Origin: Undaria pinnatifida
Taxonomy: Eukaryota > Sar > Phaeophyceae > Laminariales > Alariaceae
Reading direction: 5' to 3'
Assembly (NCBI GenBank): GCA_012845835.1
Contig: JABAKD010000030.1
Coordinates: 9,647,805 to 9,711,804, forward strand
Length of the DNA stretch: 64,000 bases
Shown: positions 24,401 to 38,300 of the stretch, in pieces
Position numbering within the stretch: the stretch's first letter is position 1
How the letters are laid out: every line of letters starts with the position of its first letter
Notes under the pieces: model-generated
What the model was told of the DNA's origin: nothing
Databases searched by the model: none
Seen by the model: the letters and a program-made list of their open reading frames with translations, nothing else
Position numbers and translations under genes: made by a program

Positions 24401-24959
24401 TATCGCCCGAAACAATAGTATTGTGAAAGGTCTGTCGATACCTATTTTCCGAAACGATGGGTTTGGTGCAAGGTACATCGATACCTATCGGACAAACCCA
24501 CAGGCTCCGTCTTTCAACGCCAATATCTTATGGCCCAAACAACATCGCCCTGAAAATGTCTGTTGATGCCTACTCGTTTTATCAAAAATATGTTTAGACT
24601 AGATAAATAGGTACAATAGGCTATTGGTCAAACGGTAGATAATCGAAGATACCCATCAATACTCACATTTTCGGCCCCAGAAGGCTACGAAAAGTACCCA
24701 TCGATATCGCGGGCAACAATAGGTCTCCTATTGGAATACATGGTAGCATCCTATCGATTGCCTATTGACCTGGAACCTATTGTCCAGGGTGTGCTCCTTA
24801 CCACACCCCCTATAAATAGCTGCGGGGCTACCGTGCATGGATGCTGTCACCGGGGATACGGTAGATACCGCACACCCCTATAGTACGACAGCACACCCGG
24901 TGATAATATTTTTAAACGCCAAATTGTTATCACCGGGGTGTGCTTTCTTCCGTGTTATA
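21465..24959. mobile_element. 3.5-kb TIR-bounded element with palindrome-rich core
   Basis: The ends TATAACACGGAAGAAAGCAC (21465) and GTGCTTTCTTCCGTGTTATA (24959) are inverted over about 25 bp. Subterminal zones on both sides carry many AGCACACCCC-type repeats (for example 21510, 22500, 22580, 22655, 24790, 24880). The core (about 22700-24780) is built from ATAGGTATCGATCGATACCT-like palindromes. I found no transposase. A TA target is possible if the end is TAACACGG, but no longer duplication is visible. Confidence 0.7.
22700..24780. repeat. TATCGATCGATA palindrome field
   Basis: Irregularly spaced copies of TCGATCGATA with flanking CCTATTG or CAATAGG recur, for example near 22795, 22962, 23007, 23050, 23644, 23686, 23727, 24420 and 24765. 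Spacing is about 45-90 bp where dense. Sequence between them is AT-rich with no coding frame above 90 codons that looks real. Confidence 0.85.
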
Positions 24960-25999
24960 GGTAGGTACTCGTACCACAGGTATGATACTCCGGTACCAAC
25001 CCGTCCAAAAAGCCGAACTTGTCCTTCCCGAATATGGCCTTCGCCTCGCGCGGAGCATTCCGTACTCGAGGGGGGTACATGTGCAGCCTAAGCGCAAATG
25101 TTGTGTGAGGTGCAAACGTCGGGCTTGTCAAGATATGCGTCAGTTTAGCGCTGCACTGCAGGTCTAGGAGCACCGCACTCCGACAGTGCGGCGCCCTGCT
25201 GAACGGAGGTACCGTTGTACCAGGTACAGGTGGTGGTACTGCTGTAGGTCAGACAAACCAAGTCGAGCTGTACGTTACCTAATGACACCTGGTACTAGTA
25301 GCAGTACAGCAGTATCACATTTACTGCAAAATGCAACTGTGGTGCAATGTGCAATGATTAGATTGCCAGCGCCGGCATCGGTGGCCGTGCAACTGTCAAC
25401 TATCTGCAGCCATATCTTTCTGGCAATCGCTGTGCAGGCAGAGGACCGCAGGACTCGCGTTGCGGGGGTGTGCCGACTACAAACAAACGCGGCCGACCGA
25501 ACAAGAACGAAGAAACACGTCGCTGCATTTGGGAATCACGTAGTCTTCTTGACTCACCGGTAAACCCGATGCATGAGTGCAGCTTGAGCTCTGCCGCTTC
25601 GTTTGCAACTTCCGCCATACCCGTAGCCCTAGGAGATAAAGCAGGGGACAAGCCTTGAGTGGCACTAGCTGCCTGTTTTTTGCTTGCGAGTGGGGCATTG
25701 ATCTCTGCTGGGATGCGAGGCATGTGGAGCTGAAACGGTTACGTACGTCCTAAGACATGCCGCCATAAAGTATAACACCGAAATTGCGCTAAAAAATCCA
25801 AGACATCAAGACCCTGAGCGACCGTTTGAGCGACCTCATCCCTTTTTTTGCGCAATTGAATCGCCGGCACGGGCGGGCAGGGGGGTGGAGGAAGCATGGA
25901 GGCAAAGGGGGGCTAGAAGTGTCCAATATTTTTGCTGGACCAGGCAGTCAACCGGCCCTGAGCCATTGCAACAACTTCTACAGCAAAGCTGCACGCAAG
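24960..25999. other. No gene seen; possible promoter region of the plus-strand gene
   Basis: GGTACC/TACCAGGTAC words and a CTGCAG-rich zone. The stretch from 25400 on rises in GC toward the putative first exon. No core promoter motif can be assigned. Confidence 0.4.
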
Positions 26000-26308
26000 A
26001 TGCAGTCACCTGCGAGGTCGAGGACAAGGCATTCGCTCGCGGATACTCGAAGGCCTGATTGCATACCCCGCCTGCAACAGCAGCAGAGTTCGGCAGAGGG
26101 GTCTTCGCCCGTGAGGAAGCAGCCCAGAAGGCAGAGCCTCCCCGCACGGCTGTTGGCACCCCGAGCTGGGGAGTGCAACGGCGCTGTTGAACTACCGCAG
26201 TCTTCCTCATCTGCCGCTGGTTCTGTCTCGTCGGCCAAGAAGATCCACGAAGATGTACCTGACCACCTCTCGCGGAGCCAGAAGTCTTTCTACTCTTGCA
26301 TGATGAAG
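26000..26308 (+). CDS. Unknown gene, possible first exon
   Basis: From the first in-frame ATG (26000) the frame encodes a basic, Ser/Gln-rich 103-residue segment ending DHLSRSQKSFYSCMMK and then GTACGATCG as donor. Low complexity dominates residues 10-75, which looks like a disordered N-terminus. The open frame extends upstream without an ATG, so the start is a guess. Linkage to the downstream exon rests on phase 0 agreement across a 3.2-kb intron. Confidence 0.45.
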
Positions 26309-29300
26309 GTACGATCGACCACGTGCTGCTGTGCACTACTGCTGTACTGTAGACTAAAAATACATATCAATAGAACAGATAGCTTACGCACGAGTTGGCG
26401 ACTTAGCCAACAAGACAGAAGATGCTGCCCGTGGCGTGTTCTGTTGACGCTCACCCGGTTCGAAGTACCGTAGCCCTCAAACCACTTTCTGCTGCTGTCT
26501 CGAATTGATACTGCTTATACTATACCTGGTACGAGTACACCACTTGATACGGAATATTCTGATTTCATACTCGCGTGGTTCACGTAGTGCTCTTACGCGG
26601 AATGCGGAGCGCTCCTCTCCGTGCTCTTGCTGCGGTGATTGAGAAGACAGATTTCGATTTCATGATCACCACTAGCCATCGGCACCAGCGTCGCTCGCCA
26701 TCTGTCCACGGTTGTACTTTATTCGATTTTTTGCGGATAGCCGCGGCAGTGCCTATGGCGAGACGCGGCGATCCACGGGCACCACCGCGGCACGCCGCGG
26801 CCTGCCACGGCAATCTGCGGATATTGCCCCGGATTGCTACGGTCATGCCCACGGTAAATATCCACGGCAATGTCAGCGGCAATATCCGCGGCAGTATCCG
26901 CGACAGTATCCACAGCAACGTTCACGGCCGTATTATCGTCTACGGAAATGTCCACGGCAATATCCGCGGCCATGTCCACCGCTATGTCCGCGGCAATGTC
27001 CCACGCGATGTCCGCGGCAACGTCCGCGGCAATGTCCGTGGCAATGTCCGTGGCAATACCCGCGGCAATGCCCATGGGAATGCCCGCGACAATGTCCACC
27101 AGCGAGCTGCTCCTGGTCGTGGCTGTATGGCAGTGCCATGCTTTTGGCCGCGGAGGTTTCGATGCACCATTCGATTGGGGGCAAACACAGCGAGCTACTG
27201 CAGATGCTCGAGGACAGGATGTTTCGTCAACCGTGTCTTGAGACATTCTCGATTGCGTACATACCTGCCAGCTCTTCCCAGCTAAGAAAAAGGACCTACG
27301 AAGTACCTGGTAGATAAATAGATAAAAGGGCGGTGTTGCTGTATCTTACTGAGATTTCAAACGAAGGCAATGTTTCGTGCATCACCTTGTGCACTACTCG
27401 TAGCCGCTGCTTGTGGTTGTTTACTTTTCTTGGCAAGTCAGATTTCGATTCTATTAAAAGCTGAGGGAAAACACAGCGAGCTGTGCACTGTAGACGCTCG
27501 ACGGCATCATGAGTCTCGGCGAAACCAGTCTGCTTTGCTCGCTGCGTCGTCGCACGCTGGTCGGCACATACAGCGCGTTCTGCTTCGCTGTGCTGGGCTG
27601 ATTGCGCCATGCTGTACTGTGCTCGCGGTATATATGCTTCCCCGCCGGCCCCACCATCGCCTAGACCTGTCATAGCACCACGCGTGCAGTGAGCTCCTAT
27701 TCATCTATGCGACCTAAAAGTGTTCAACAAAATCCCCCCCCCCCCATAAAACCGCGCCCTCACCTCACCGGTCATACGACTTCAGGATATACACAACTAA
27801 ACTGGTGCATTCCACAACCGTTAGATTTCCCCCCCTCAAAAATATTTTTTATAGTTTTCGTGTACGGATCGATTAACGTCATCCTGTTGCCCCTGGTACA
27901 AGCTATTGATAGTAGCAGTAGTTTTAAGGGGAGCCGCCGACCTATACCCTTACTGAGGACACACACAGTAATACGCGCGATCGGAGTATCACACACAGCT
28001 TTCAAAGATGATTTCGGCAAAATCTTCGATCTCACAGCTGGAATGTATTCTAATTTTTTATATCATCTGGTCTACGTCAACGAATCAGCAGTAGGAGCTG
28101 GGTGTGTGCTTGTTGTGTAGTTTGAGCGAAGAAGCAGGTGCATATATAAACGTACAAGTACCAACCTATGAACCTACCTCGCACTTTCTTCGAAGTATGT
28201 GTATAAAAAGTTAGGGTCGACGACATAAATATGTTGGCTATCGCCAACTCTGTCAACTTGAGGCCTTATATGCTTTCTGCGTAGGCGCGCAGCAGCTACC
28301 ACGTGAGCTTTGATGGCGTGAGGGTTGAGTGCGCTGTGCTGTGCTGTCCTTGTGGTCGATGCTCGGCGACATCATGAACAGTGTCTGCAGTTCTAAGAAG
28401 TGCGGGTGTGTGTTTTATTAGTTGACTAGAATAAGCAGGTGCTAACATAAATGTGTGTGTCAAGTCTACCAACGTATCATGTGCTAGCTGTAATCTCGAT
28501 GCCGAAAGTAGGCATTTCACGTTACGCATAGGGTACATACCTGGTACACGACTGTGGTTCGTATTCTCGTATAGAAACGGACGTACCGCATACATCGTAC
28601 ATGTTTCCGGGACCACAAATTGCGTCGTCTGTATGGACAGGCAGGATGGTGACTAACTGTCCTTGCGAACATCCTTGATGGATGGTAGCAAAACCCTACC
28701 CTGTGGAGTAACCGACCTAGTCTCAGGGCCAACACCAATACTGCTGGTGACCAACTGTCCTTGCCAAAATCGGAGGTGGGTGGTAACAAAACCCTCTCCG
28801 GTGGATTAACCGACCTAGTTTTCACGACTATCGCCAATACTGCTCTCCATTCGTGGTGTACACACGTTGGATTTGCGCCATCTTTGTCAGACAAAAATCA
28901 AAGCGCCGCGAAGTGGCACCATAATGTGCGGTCTGAACTCATGTGTTACATGCTTTAGGCACTTATTTTTTTGGGAGCATGTGTTTGTTTCCGTGTACTG
29001 GGTGCATTGCGGTGTGTATTGCCGCGGACAACCGTGGATATTGCCGTGGACGTTGCAGTGGACATTGCCGTGAACATCGCTGCGGACAGTGCCGCGGACA
29101 TGGCCGTGGACATGGCCGTGGACGCGGCCACTGACATGGCCGTGGGCATTGCCGCGGATGTTGCCGCAGATAGTGCGATTTACCGCGGATATAACCGTGG
29201 CATGCTGTGGACATGGCCGCGGGTGTGACCGCAGACATTGCTGTGGACATTGCCGTGGACACCCGTGACAAACAGTGCCAAGGATTGCCACGGACACGGC

Positions 29301-32300
29301 CGCGGATTGCCGCGGCAATCCGCGGCCGTGTCCGTGGCTAGTCGCGGGTGTCGCGGCGGCTTGCCACGGACATGTCCGCGGCAATATAAGAAGAATGGTA
29401 AAATAATGTGCATCCCTGCATCTGTCTCACCCCTCCCTCACTCATCCTTCGACCACTGTTCCTCCCCCCTCTCCACCTCTTGGCCTCTCCACTTCTTGGC
29501 GAAGATCTGCCACGTGGTCTCGACGCAGCCACTGCCCATGAAGGTCACCTCGGTCACGGCGCACGGAGACTTTTTCGACCGGGGTGATCCCGTCCCGAAG
29601 AACGCAACGGTTATCGTCAAGGGGGTTGTGGACCCGCTGGTGCAGAGGCTCAAGCTGAACAAGCTCGTCTCCGCCGCTTTGGCCGAGAGGGCCCACCGGA
29701 GGAATGTCCAGGTGGGCAATTTGCGCAATGTAACAGTACCTGGTATATATGGTATCACACATGGCTGCGGCTGCTGCAGTAGCGGTAGCAACAGTACGAC
29801 GGGTACTCTGTAGTGCAGCAGTAGCAGTGGTAATAGCAGTTATAATTTTGAAGTATCATTCATACCGCACGGCGGCAGTACCGTAGGGCAGTTATTGCGG
29901 AGCCGCTCTATTGGCTGGCGAGCCATAGTTGATATGATGCTTGGCCATCGTCGAGTGCTGCTGCTGCCGGGTAGGTCGGTATAGGTACTGCAGAGTAGAG
30001 GGTGCTTCAGGCGCGCCGAAATTCGGCCCGCTTCAACTTGTTGGTCTAGTACTGAAGAAGCGACAACGATATGCGGTGGTGTGCTGTTCCCCAGTGTACT
30101 TTTTTTTTTAGGTCAAAAGGTCGGTCGCACGGAGGAGCTTAACGATCTTACAATTTCAGCAACAAGAGGTACCACCTGAACGATGTACTTGCAAAAGTTT
30201 CGAATGACAGTTGAAAAAAACTGAATCGATGGATCAACTAAGGTCTATACGGGAATGACCGTGAACGGGATCGACGGTGGTCGGCCGAGCGACGGCGCAA
30301 GCGAATAGCAGCGCCTGGGACCAATTCAGGACCAACAGCCAACAGCCGATCGCCCGAGAATCATGTGCAAATAGAAAATGAGCGACCCTGAACAACCTTA
30401 TGATGCGTTTGTATGCAAGCGAAAATTGGCGACGAATCTCGACAAGTCACCGAAGCCAGTGCGCGAGATAAATGAACGGAAATTGGGGGGCGAAAAAAGT
30501 GTATTGGATTGGCACTTGTGCCCGCGGCTTGTCCTGGGTGCTCCCGAGGATAAAAAATGCTCGTGTGAGCTGGGCTGGATAGACAGAACATAATCTTACA
30601 AAGTATACGTGTCGTATCGTCTAGGTGGTTGTCGTTGTGGGGGTAAAGCAAATCGCCATGCAAATCATGTACCGGTCGGTGTGCGGATACAACATATCAA
30701 CTGTGAGGACACGAGCACACAGCGGTGGTACCAAGCAGGAGCAGAGAAAGCTCTCACTCAGGGTAACCAAGCGCAAGTATAATAACTTGGCACTACATAG
30801 GCGGCGGGCGATGGAGGTGCTGCTGAAATTGATGCATGCTCGCTCGGATAAATTGTGTTGTTGTAGAAGCACGGGGCAGGAAAGAAAGAGTGGAACGATA
30901 CCTCCTGCCTCGTCAGCGACCGAGGGCGACCTTACGACTTTGATGGGGGTCAGTACCAATCAAATCAACACGACGTATTTGCGATTTGTGCATGGTATAA
31001 CATAGAATAAATACCAAGGTTGAGACTTGAGAGATAGAACCATGATATTGAAGCACGCCGCCCGTGGTTTGCCGATCCTCGCAGATGGATGAGTTCACGA
31101 AAAAAGCGCTAGGACGGAACGGTGGAGCCGAGATCGGAGCTAAAGATCAAGCCAGGTCTGACGGCGGTGGCGGCGGCGGTGCAGGCGACGTTGACAGTGG
31201 GGTGGAGGACAGCACATGTTGGTGGTCTCAGCTCTGTGCCAACAAGCACCTCACCAAGCACGCAGAGTTCCATCGGGTGAGAGAAATCACACCACCCGAC
31301 GCGCTCGACGCGCCAAATCTGGTTCCGCACCGCTGTTCTCCAATCTGTCAAACGCGCGGCAGCACACTGTACGGTGTTCAATGAACTGGTTGCCTGTCGT
31401 ACATCGACAGTGCGGTGTACGGTCCGTGCCTGTTTCATGTACCGCCTGATATCTGGCGTACATCTCTATGTACATTACGGAACTACTGTACATTCATGCG
31501 TGCGTATGACTCGGCTTACGCATGTTTCATTCAGGCCCGTTGGTACATGGTGTCAACTACGCTGCAGGAGGGAGCGTAGCACGAACAGACTCCGTAAGCG
31601 AAGCCCCTTCATGGCGGCCATATACCGATATCGAGTACGCGACAGCTCGTCAGAAATTGGGAGTTGATAGTTTTTGGCTTGAATTTCGCCCGAAACAGTT
31701 GATTAAAAAAAATATCATACTGATTAATAATTAGAACGCACCCTACCTCACATACAAAAATTGAGCCTGGCCCATACCAAGAGTTTCTTAAGTGGTGTCG
31801 CATGCTCTATGCTACCTATACTGAGTTATTTTGTTGGGCAATGGTCGAGTTCCTTAACTTGGCGTCATCGATCCTCGAATCTGGCAGGCGCGGGACGGGG
31901 AACCGCTGGGAACCGTTGCGGACGGCGTTGAATGGGCTTTGCTAGAGATGATTCGGACTCGGAATGTCCACACCAGTGGAGTTTGTTCGCGCACCTCTCT
32001 CTCGTCCTCTTCCTCCTCGTCGTCGTCCTCTTCCTCCGTGTCGTCATCCTCGTCGTCCTCGTCGTCCTCGTCGTCCTGGTCGTCCTCGTCGTCCCTGTCG
32101 TCCTCGTCGCCCTCTTTGTCATCCTCATCCTCCTCCACGTCCTTCAGGTGCGCGCTTGGAGCGAACGACGTGTATGCATGCATGTACGATGTGATATGTG
32201 TGCGCCTGTAGACGTAGACGTATGAATATTGATAGTTTCTTCAACCTGCAGATGGAGGCCGCGACACAACGACGCAGAGCAAATAATTGCGTCGGGATTT

Positions 32301-35300
32301 CCAGCGATTTGTTCAAGCGTGCGAGCGTGTGCGCGTGCGTTCCCTCTTTTTTGTGTTTACCACTCGGGCTGTCGATGTTCCTCGGTTTGCCCGTTTGACT
32401 CCGACGTCACGTTTGCCGTAGCCGTTAGAATGGTCGGTTGCTTGCCGTTAAAACACTCTGTTGATTTCACTCGGGCTTCTAGCACTTCGTCGTGTGGTGT
32501 TGATGCGTACATGAACACACGCATGTATGCTCACGTTCGCCTTGTAGGCTGAAAGAGGATGTGGACATACTAGTGAAGGTGGCCAGGCAATGGGCGGGGT
32601 GCCTGACGTGGAGCCAAGCCAGTCGTGGAGAATGGAGTTACCCGGGCATCACTACTCGGCTGCTGAAGCAGGACCTGCACAAACCGCAGATTCAGGTGGG
32701 GACTAGGCGCGCAGGCAGGCAGGTGGTCAGGTGGGCGCGCAGTTTTGACGGGTCGCAGTCTTTTACCACCTTCCCTTCTCGAAGCCAGAAAATGCAATGT
32801 GGCCTGCCTCCCTGTTGGTTGAGGGTCCGGCATTGGTTCGTGCTAAACCTCTATCATTGATAAACGTGAGCAGGACACGTTGCATCAAACCGATGCTCGT
32901 GCGGCCGGCTATACATGAACTGCATTGCATGTGATGTCGATGATGATGATTTTCTCACACCGCGATGGCTCATTGCCCTGAAATCTAGCACGTAGTCCCA
33001 ATAAAGGCCGAAAAATCATCCCAATGGAAGGAAACACGATGACAAAATGGTGCGCGCACCGCATACCGCAGCAGTACCAATGCGCAAAGGGGACGGCTGT
33101 ACGAGCTGTGGTATACAGTCCCGTATCACTGTAAACAGGCTAGGAGAGGTGCCATTAACTTCGATCGAGGTGGGCGTACAGGCTATCGTCCTCCCGGGTC
33201 TCGCCTCTCGGCCTTGGTCGCGTGACCTTACATTTGCACGATGGAAAATCCCATTAGGATACCAGGTTCGGGAACGACCCTCTGTGAAAACAGCGGGGTC
33301 CGAGGAAAATATATCGGAGGCGGGCAGGCTCTTTCAGGCCTGACCTTTGAGGTACCCAACCGAATGCACGCGTAATCCGAGTTCTGCGATCCATACGCTA
33401 TACACCCTGCCATATTCATCACATCACATGCCAACCAATTAATGCAATGATACATCGCAACTGCAATATATATACGAAACAAAATACGAAAGCACACTAA
33501 ATATATATTATAAAAATAAAAATACACTCCGGCTGTGAGATCGAAGAACTTGTCAAAACTCATCTTTGCAAGCTGTGTGTGATACTCCGATCGCGCGTAG
33601 TACGGGGTGTGTGTCCTCATTAAGGATATAGGTCGGCGACTCCCCTTGCAACTACAGTGTAGCTATCAGGGTCAATAGGGTGATGTTAATCAATCTGTGC
33701 GCGGAAACTGTAAAACCCGTTTTTGAGGGGGACAAAATCTGACAGCTGCGGAAGGAAAGGCATCAGTTTATCAAGTATACCCTGTAAGTCGTATAACCGG
33801 TGAGGGAAGGGCGGAGTTTTTAAGGGCGTGGGGGCCGAGATTTGAACAAGAGGGAGCGCGCGGGGGGGGGGGGGGGGGGGGGGACTCATTCTGTGCGCGG
33901 AAACTATAGATCCTGTAAGGGGGCAAATCTGACGAATGCATCAGTTTATCATGTATATCCTGTAAATCGTACAACCGGTGAGGAGGGGGCGGAGTTTTCG
34001 AACCGGGGGGGGATATGAATTGGAGCTACGGCATGGATGGCTGGAAAGGTAATGAGGTAATACCAGCTGTCTGGTGGTGTTTATTACTCTGACAGATTTT
34101 TGATTTTAATTGGGGCGGCGGGAGGGAACAAAACGAGGGGGGGGGGGGCGACGGGGGGGGGGGAGGGATTCAAACCCCTTTAGGTCGCATGGATGTATAC
34201 CTGGGAGGAACTAGGCGATGGTGCGGGTGGTGGGGAAGGAGGGGGCGGGGGGTGGGGGGGCGGAAATAAATGAATTGGAGCTGCGGCATGGCTGGTTGGA
34301 AAGGTGATGAGGTGATATCACCTGCCTGGTGGTGTTTATTATTCTAGCTGATTTGATTTTTAGGTGGGGCGGCGGGGGAGGGGGAGTGGGGGGGACTGTT
34401 TTTTGCGTGTGTGTCACGGGGGGGGGGGGGGGGGGTCAACGGCCTTTTAGCAACCTCCCGTATATTCCAACAACCAGGCCTGGCTATTTATATGAATGAC
34501 CTTTATTTTTGTGTTTTTTTCTGGGGTGTTCCTCAGTGCCAGAGTGACTGGAGGCTGTCCTGTGACCTCGGACTTGATTTTGCGAGCAAATGTGAGCACA
34601 GCAACAGGAATACAAGACAACCAATTGGAACAATCATGTAGAACTGTGGTATACAATGTGTTACAGCTTCTTGGTGTGTCATTTTACATGATTCGCAAGA
34701 TAGAACATTCCAATCAACAGGTGCAACCTTGTAGTATAACCATGGTTTTTTACCGTGCCGATGTGAGGCTCTGAGGTCACCAATTATAAGACAGAGATAC
34801 ATATTGCAAACACAGCAAGCGACGTGATGTGGTCGTGCAATGTCACCACCATTGAACACGAGGGGGAAAAGTGCAAATCGTCAGTGTTATGAATGGATCG
34901 CTTGATGTGCCCGCCTCAATGACGTACTTCGTTAGGCACATGCTACTTCGTTTGGCGGAGGTTGGGAGACGATCATGCAGACGGCAGGTACAAAATACCG
35001 TACGCAATAGGTTGTTGGTAGTGTGGTCTACCGCAATTCTAACATATCTGCCTGTAATTCCTTTTCATGTATTAGCTAATATATCACATGTACGTATACC
35101 AGTAAAAGGAAGATGAATGCGGCAGTAAAAATTGAACGGAACTAAACTAGATAATATGAAAAAACAAAAAACATCCACGCGCTCAGGGTGCAGACCCAGA
35201 GTTCCACGAAGACAAAGTTTTTGTTTGCTGATTTACAGACCAATCTATCTCCCGCTGGTTGACCAGCCAAAGGACGACAGGACAGAAAGAGGGCAGATAC

Positions 35301-38300
35301 GCAAACGCACGATGCAGTACAATATTTTTGTAAGAGTAATATACATTCGAACGAAATACGGCAACTCTGTTAAAAAGAATTCACAGCTGACGTATTTGAA
35401 GATTTTTGCAACATGTTGTTTTGCTTACCATATAATCTATATAACGCAACTCGTAATGCGCGCGATCGGAGTATCACACACAGCTTGCAAAGATGAGTTT
35501 CGACGAAATCTTCGATCTCACAGCTGGAGTGTATTTTCATTTTTTATAATATAACGCTAACGTTATTTGCACGCTTCATTGCAATTTTGATATGAACTAT
35601 TTCTGGTGGTATACGTATTGCTATTAATAGTACCGTTATTACTGTCGTTGACAACGTTTTACTACTGTACCAGGTATGTATTTAAGATCTTGCTGTTAAC
35701 ACTGACAAAGCATAAAAACTTACTAACCTTAGGATGAAGTACGTGTAGTAGCTAATATTATTACAATTTGCTATTGATGTTCACCCTCGCAACATTTGTA
35801 GGACAAACGAGCGGCCCGTATATCACGCAGCTTGCAAATATGAGTATCGAACCTAAATTGATCGAACTCGCAGCTGACGTGGAATGGAAGAATTTTTAAG
35901 AAAATATGGAGTATGGTACGTGTCACTAGCTGCACGTATTGTTGTATCGCGGTGTTTGCCTCGATTTTGATGCGTCGCGCGACGAGAGAGGGTACTGTGC
36001 TCACTCGTTACTGAGGGCTACAGCTGGTAGACGTGAGTGTGCCCCGCTCGAGAAAACCCCCCAGCTGTGGAGCATGTGTCCCCGTGTCGTGTGCCACGAC
36101 CCCCGGCGTGCAAATTAACGAATGCAGTTTTCTTTATTCTTTTTTCTAACGCCGGCAATGCCAACCAATCAGGTTTGCGTCAACATGGGTACATGCGCGA
36201 TTGCTGCGGGAGCAGGAGGCACCGTTGACGACGTTTTGGGGGATGACGCCGTTGTTGACATGACGAGCGGTTGGCGGTTGCAAGCCAAGCATCTATCGGA
36301 GGAGGGGAGGCCCGACTACCTCGGAAGCGTTGCGGCCAAGCATGGCGACCGTAGGGCCGACTTCGCGAAGGTGATGCTGTGGAGCCCCCAATCTCGCAGC
36401 CTCAACGTTAATCTGGCGAGCGTGTTCGGAAAGGAGGGGATCGACGCGGCCAGGAGGGAATCGGCAGCCTTGATTGCCGGCCGCACCGAGCTGATGGCTC
36501 GCTGCTACGCCACCCTTCGCGTGGCGCTCCAGGATCTCATCGAGTGGAAGGTGGGCGGGGTGGGGATGTAAGATTGGTCCTTTGCGAAGTGCATGCATTT
36601 CCACAGCAGTGGTGTGTCTGCAGCAAAGGATACCATCGACCCCTTATTCTTAAAACATAATGCTGGCAGTGACCGTGTAGAGGCCGTGGGTACAGTTGAC
36701 CTCGTCGAATTCGCGTCTTGAGAGTTGTGCGACCCGCCCCCTCCTCCCTACACATCCTACCAATGTGTAGCGTACCCAGGATGGCGCTGTAGAGTGGACC
36801 TGTTACCTGACGTTGTGTTGGCCGCCGTCGCGGCGTGCTCCTCTGTTCTAATCCCACCTTCAGTACCCGTGGTTTCCTCACTTTTACACCCCGCTCTCAA
36901 TATTTCCGGTTTCGTGTTGTGTCGTATCGTTTCGTTCGTTTGTTGTGTTTTTTGTGGCAGGTGCCTATGTGCATGCTGGATGGAAAGAAGGGCTCTGCCT
37001 TAAGGGCGTCTTGCCTGTTGTGGCTGAAGGACACTATCGCCTGCAAGGTTTCGGCGACCTGGGCTAAGAGGGAACAGGCCGTGTCTCAGGTTGGAGAAAT
37101 CTACTCAGTCATCAGTAGCCGAAATCGCTACTCGTGCGGTCACTTTTTGCCTCCAGCACGCTTCGTTACGAACCAAAAACGTCCGTAGCAAGCTCTATAC
37201 ACGCGGGTACTAGTAGTAACCACCCCACAATGTGCCCCCACCCCTGCAGTGTCGAGTTAAGGTGGCAGGGGGGGGGGGCTCCGTGTATCCCGTCCCTCTA
37301 CCCTATGCTATCCTGCTTTGCCTTGCCCCGCCCCGCCTTGCCTTGCCATTTTCCTCGGTGCTCCCACCCTTGTCTTCCAACAGTCTTGCCAATCACGATC
37401 ACGTGTTGTGTCCACATATGGTTATAGGTGATCGCCTGCATCAAGCGGTCGTTAGAACGAGAGGCCAAGGTGTCCGACGGCGTCGCCGTCTGGCTCAGCA
37501 GAAACTTCCAGGGGTTAGTTGGGGAAAACGAAGACAAATACGAAGATGAAGACAGCGCGGGTACAGGTACGGTGCCTGGCTGTTTGCGCCCGACGCTGTC
37601 GACGGTCCTTCAGGAGTTCCTAGGCGGCAGGGGAGACGTAGGGGCCACGCTGACCGAGAAGGATTTTCTCGCGTTGAAACGCAACGAGATCAAGCGGGCG
37701 CAGGAAGCCGACACCGTCACCGCGATGCTGCACCAAGCCTTCCACCTCGTGCTCCCGCACCGGCCCTTCAAGCACAAGATCATGTGGGCGCGGTTCACGC
37801 GGTTCTTTCAGCAGATGGGCTTGCGCATGTGAGTACCGGGCGGCAATTTCATGGTGTTGTTTTATGATTACAACATTGACCGTGTTACCAATTGACACGT
37901 GTTAGTCGCAGGAGCAATCACGCCACTCCTGCATCGCGACAGCGTTCGTGTGGTACCGTTCTCGTTTCTATAAGAAGGCGGATACGAAAGAAAACCCTAG
38001 GAATAGCCCTCCCCGCCCCCCGCTACACCCCCCTCCTCGCACTTCTCAATCGCATTCGCGGGGGGTTACGGCCACAACGAAACACACACTGATATTTATA
38101 TCGATAACAGCTTGTTCATGCGGGCAGCGTGTGGGGCCGCTTTACTGGTGGCAAAAAACACAAGCCCCCCCTCCCTCCATAATGACGTTTCGATCACTCA
38201 TTAGACAGAACGTGACAGTCACGTGCCCGCGGGTGTTTCTCACCATTCGCGGGAATTAAAAATAACTGACCAATCATGAAACTTGCGCGCACCAAATCGT

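Noticed and set aside
22700-24780. CRISPR-like array of regularly spaced repeats
   Set aside because: The repeats are palindromic words at irregular spacing in a eukaryotic context, with no cas genes.
26575-27285. 236-codon ORF with Asn-Val-Arg-Gly repeats
   Set aside because: The frame is open because the DNA repeat period (12) is a multiple of three. All frames on both strands are open across it.
31854-32183. 109-codon acidic minus-strand ORF
   Set aside because: It is a microsatellite artefact, with no start or splice context.
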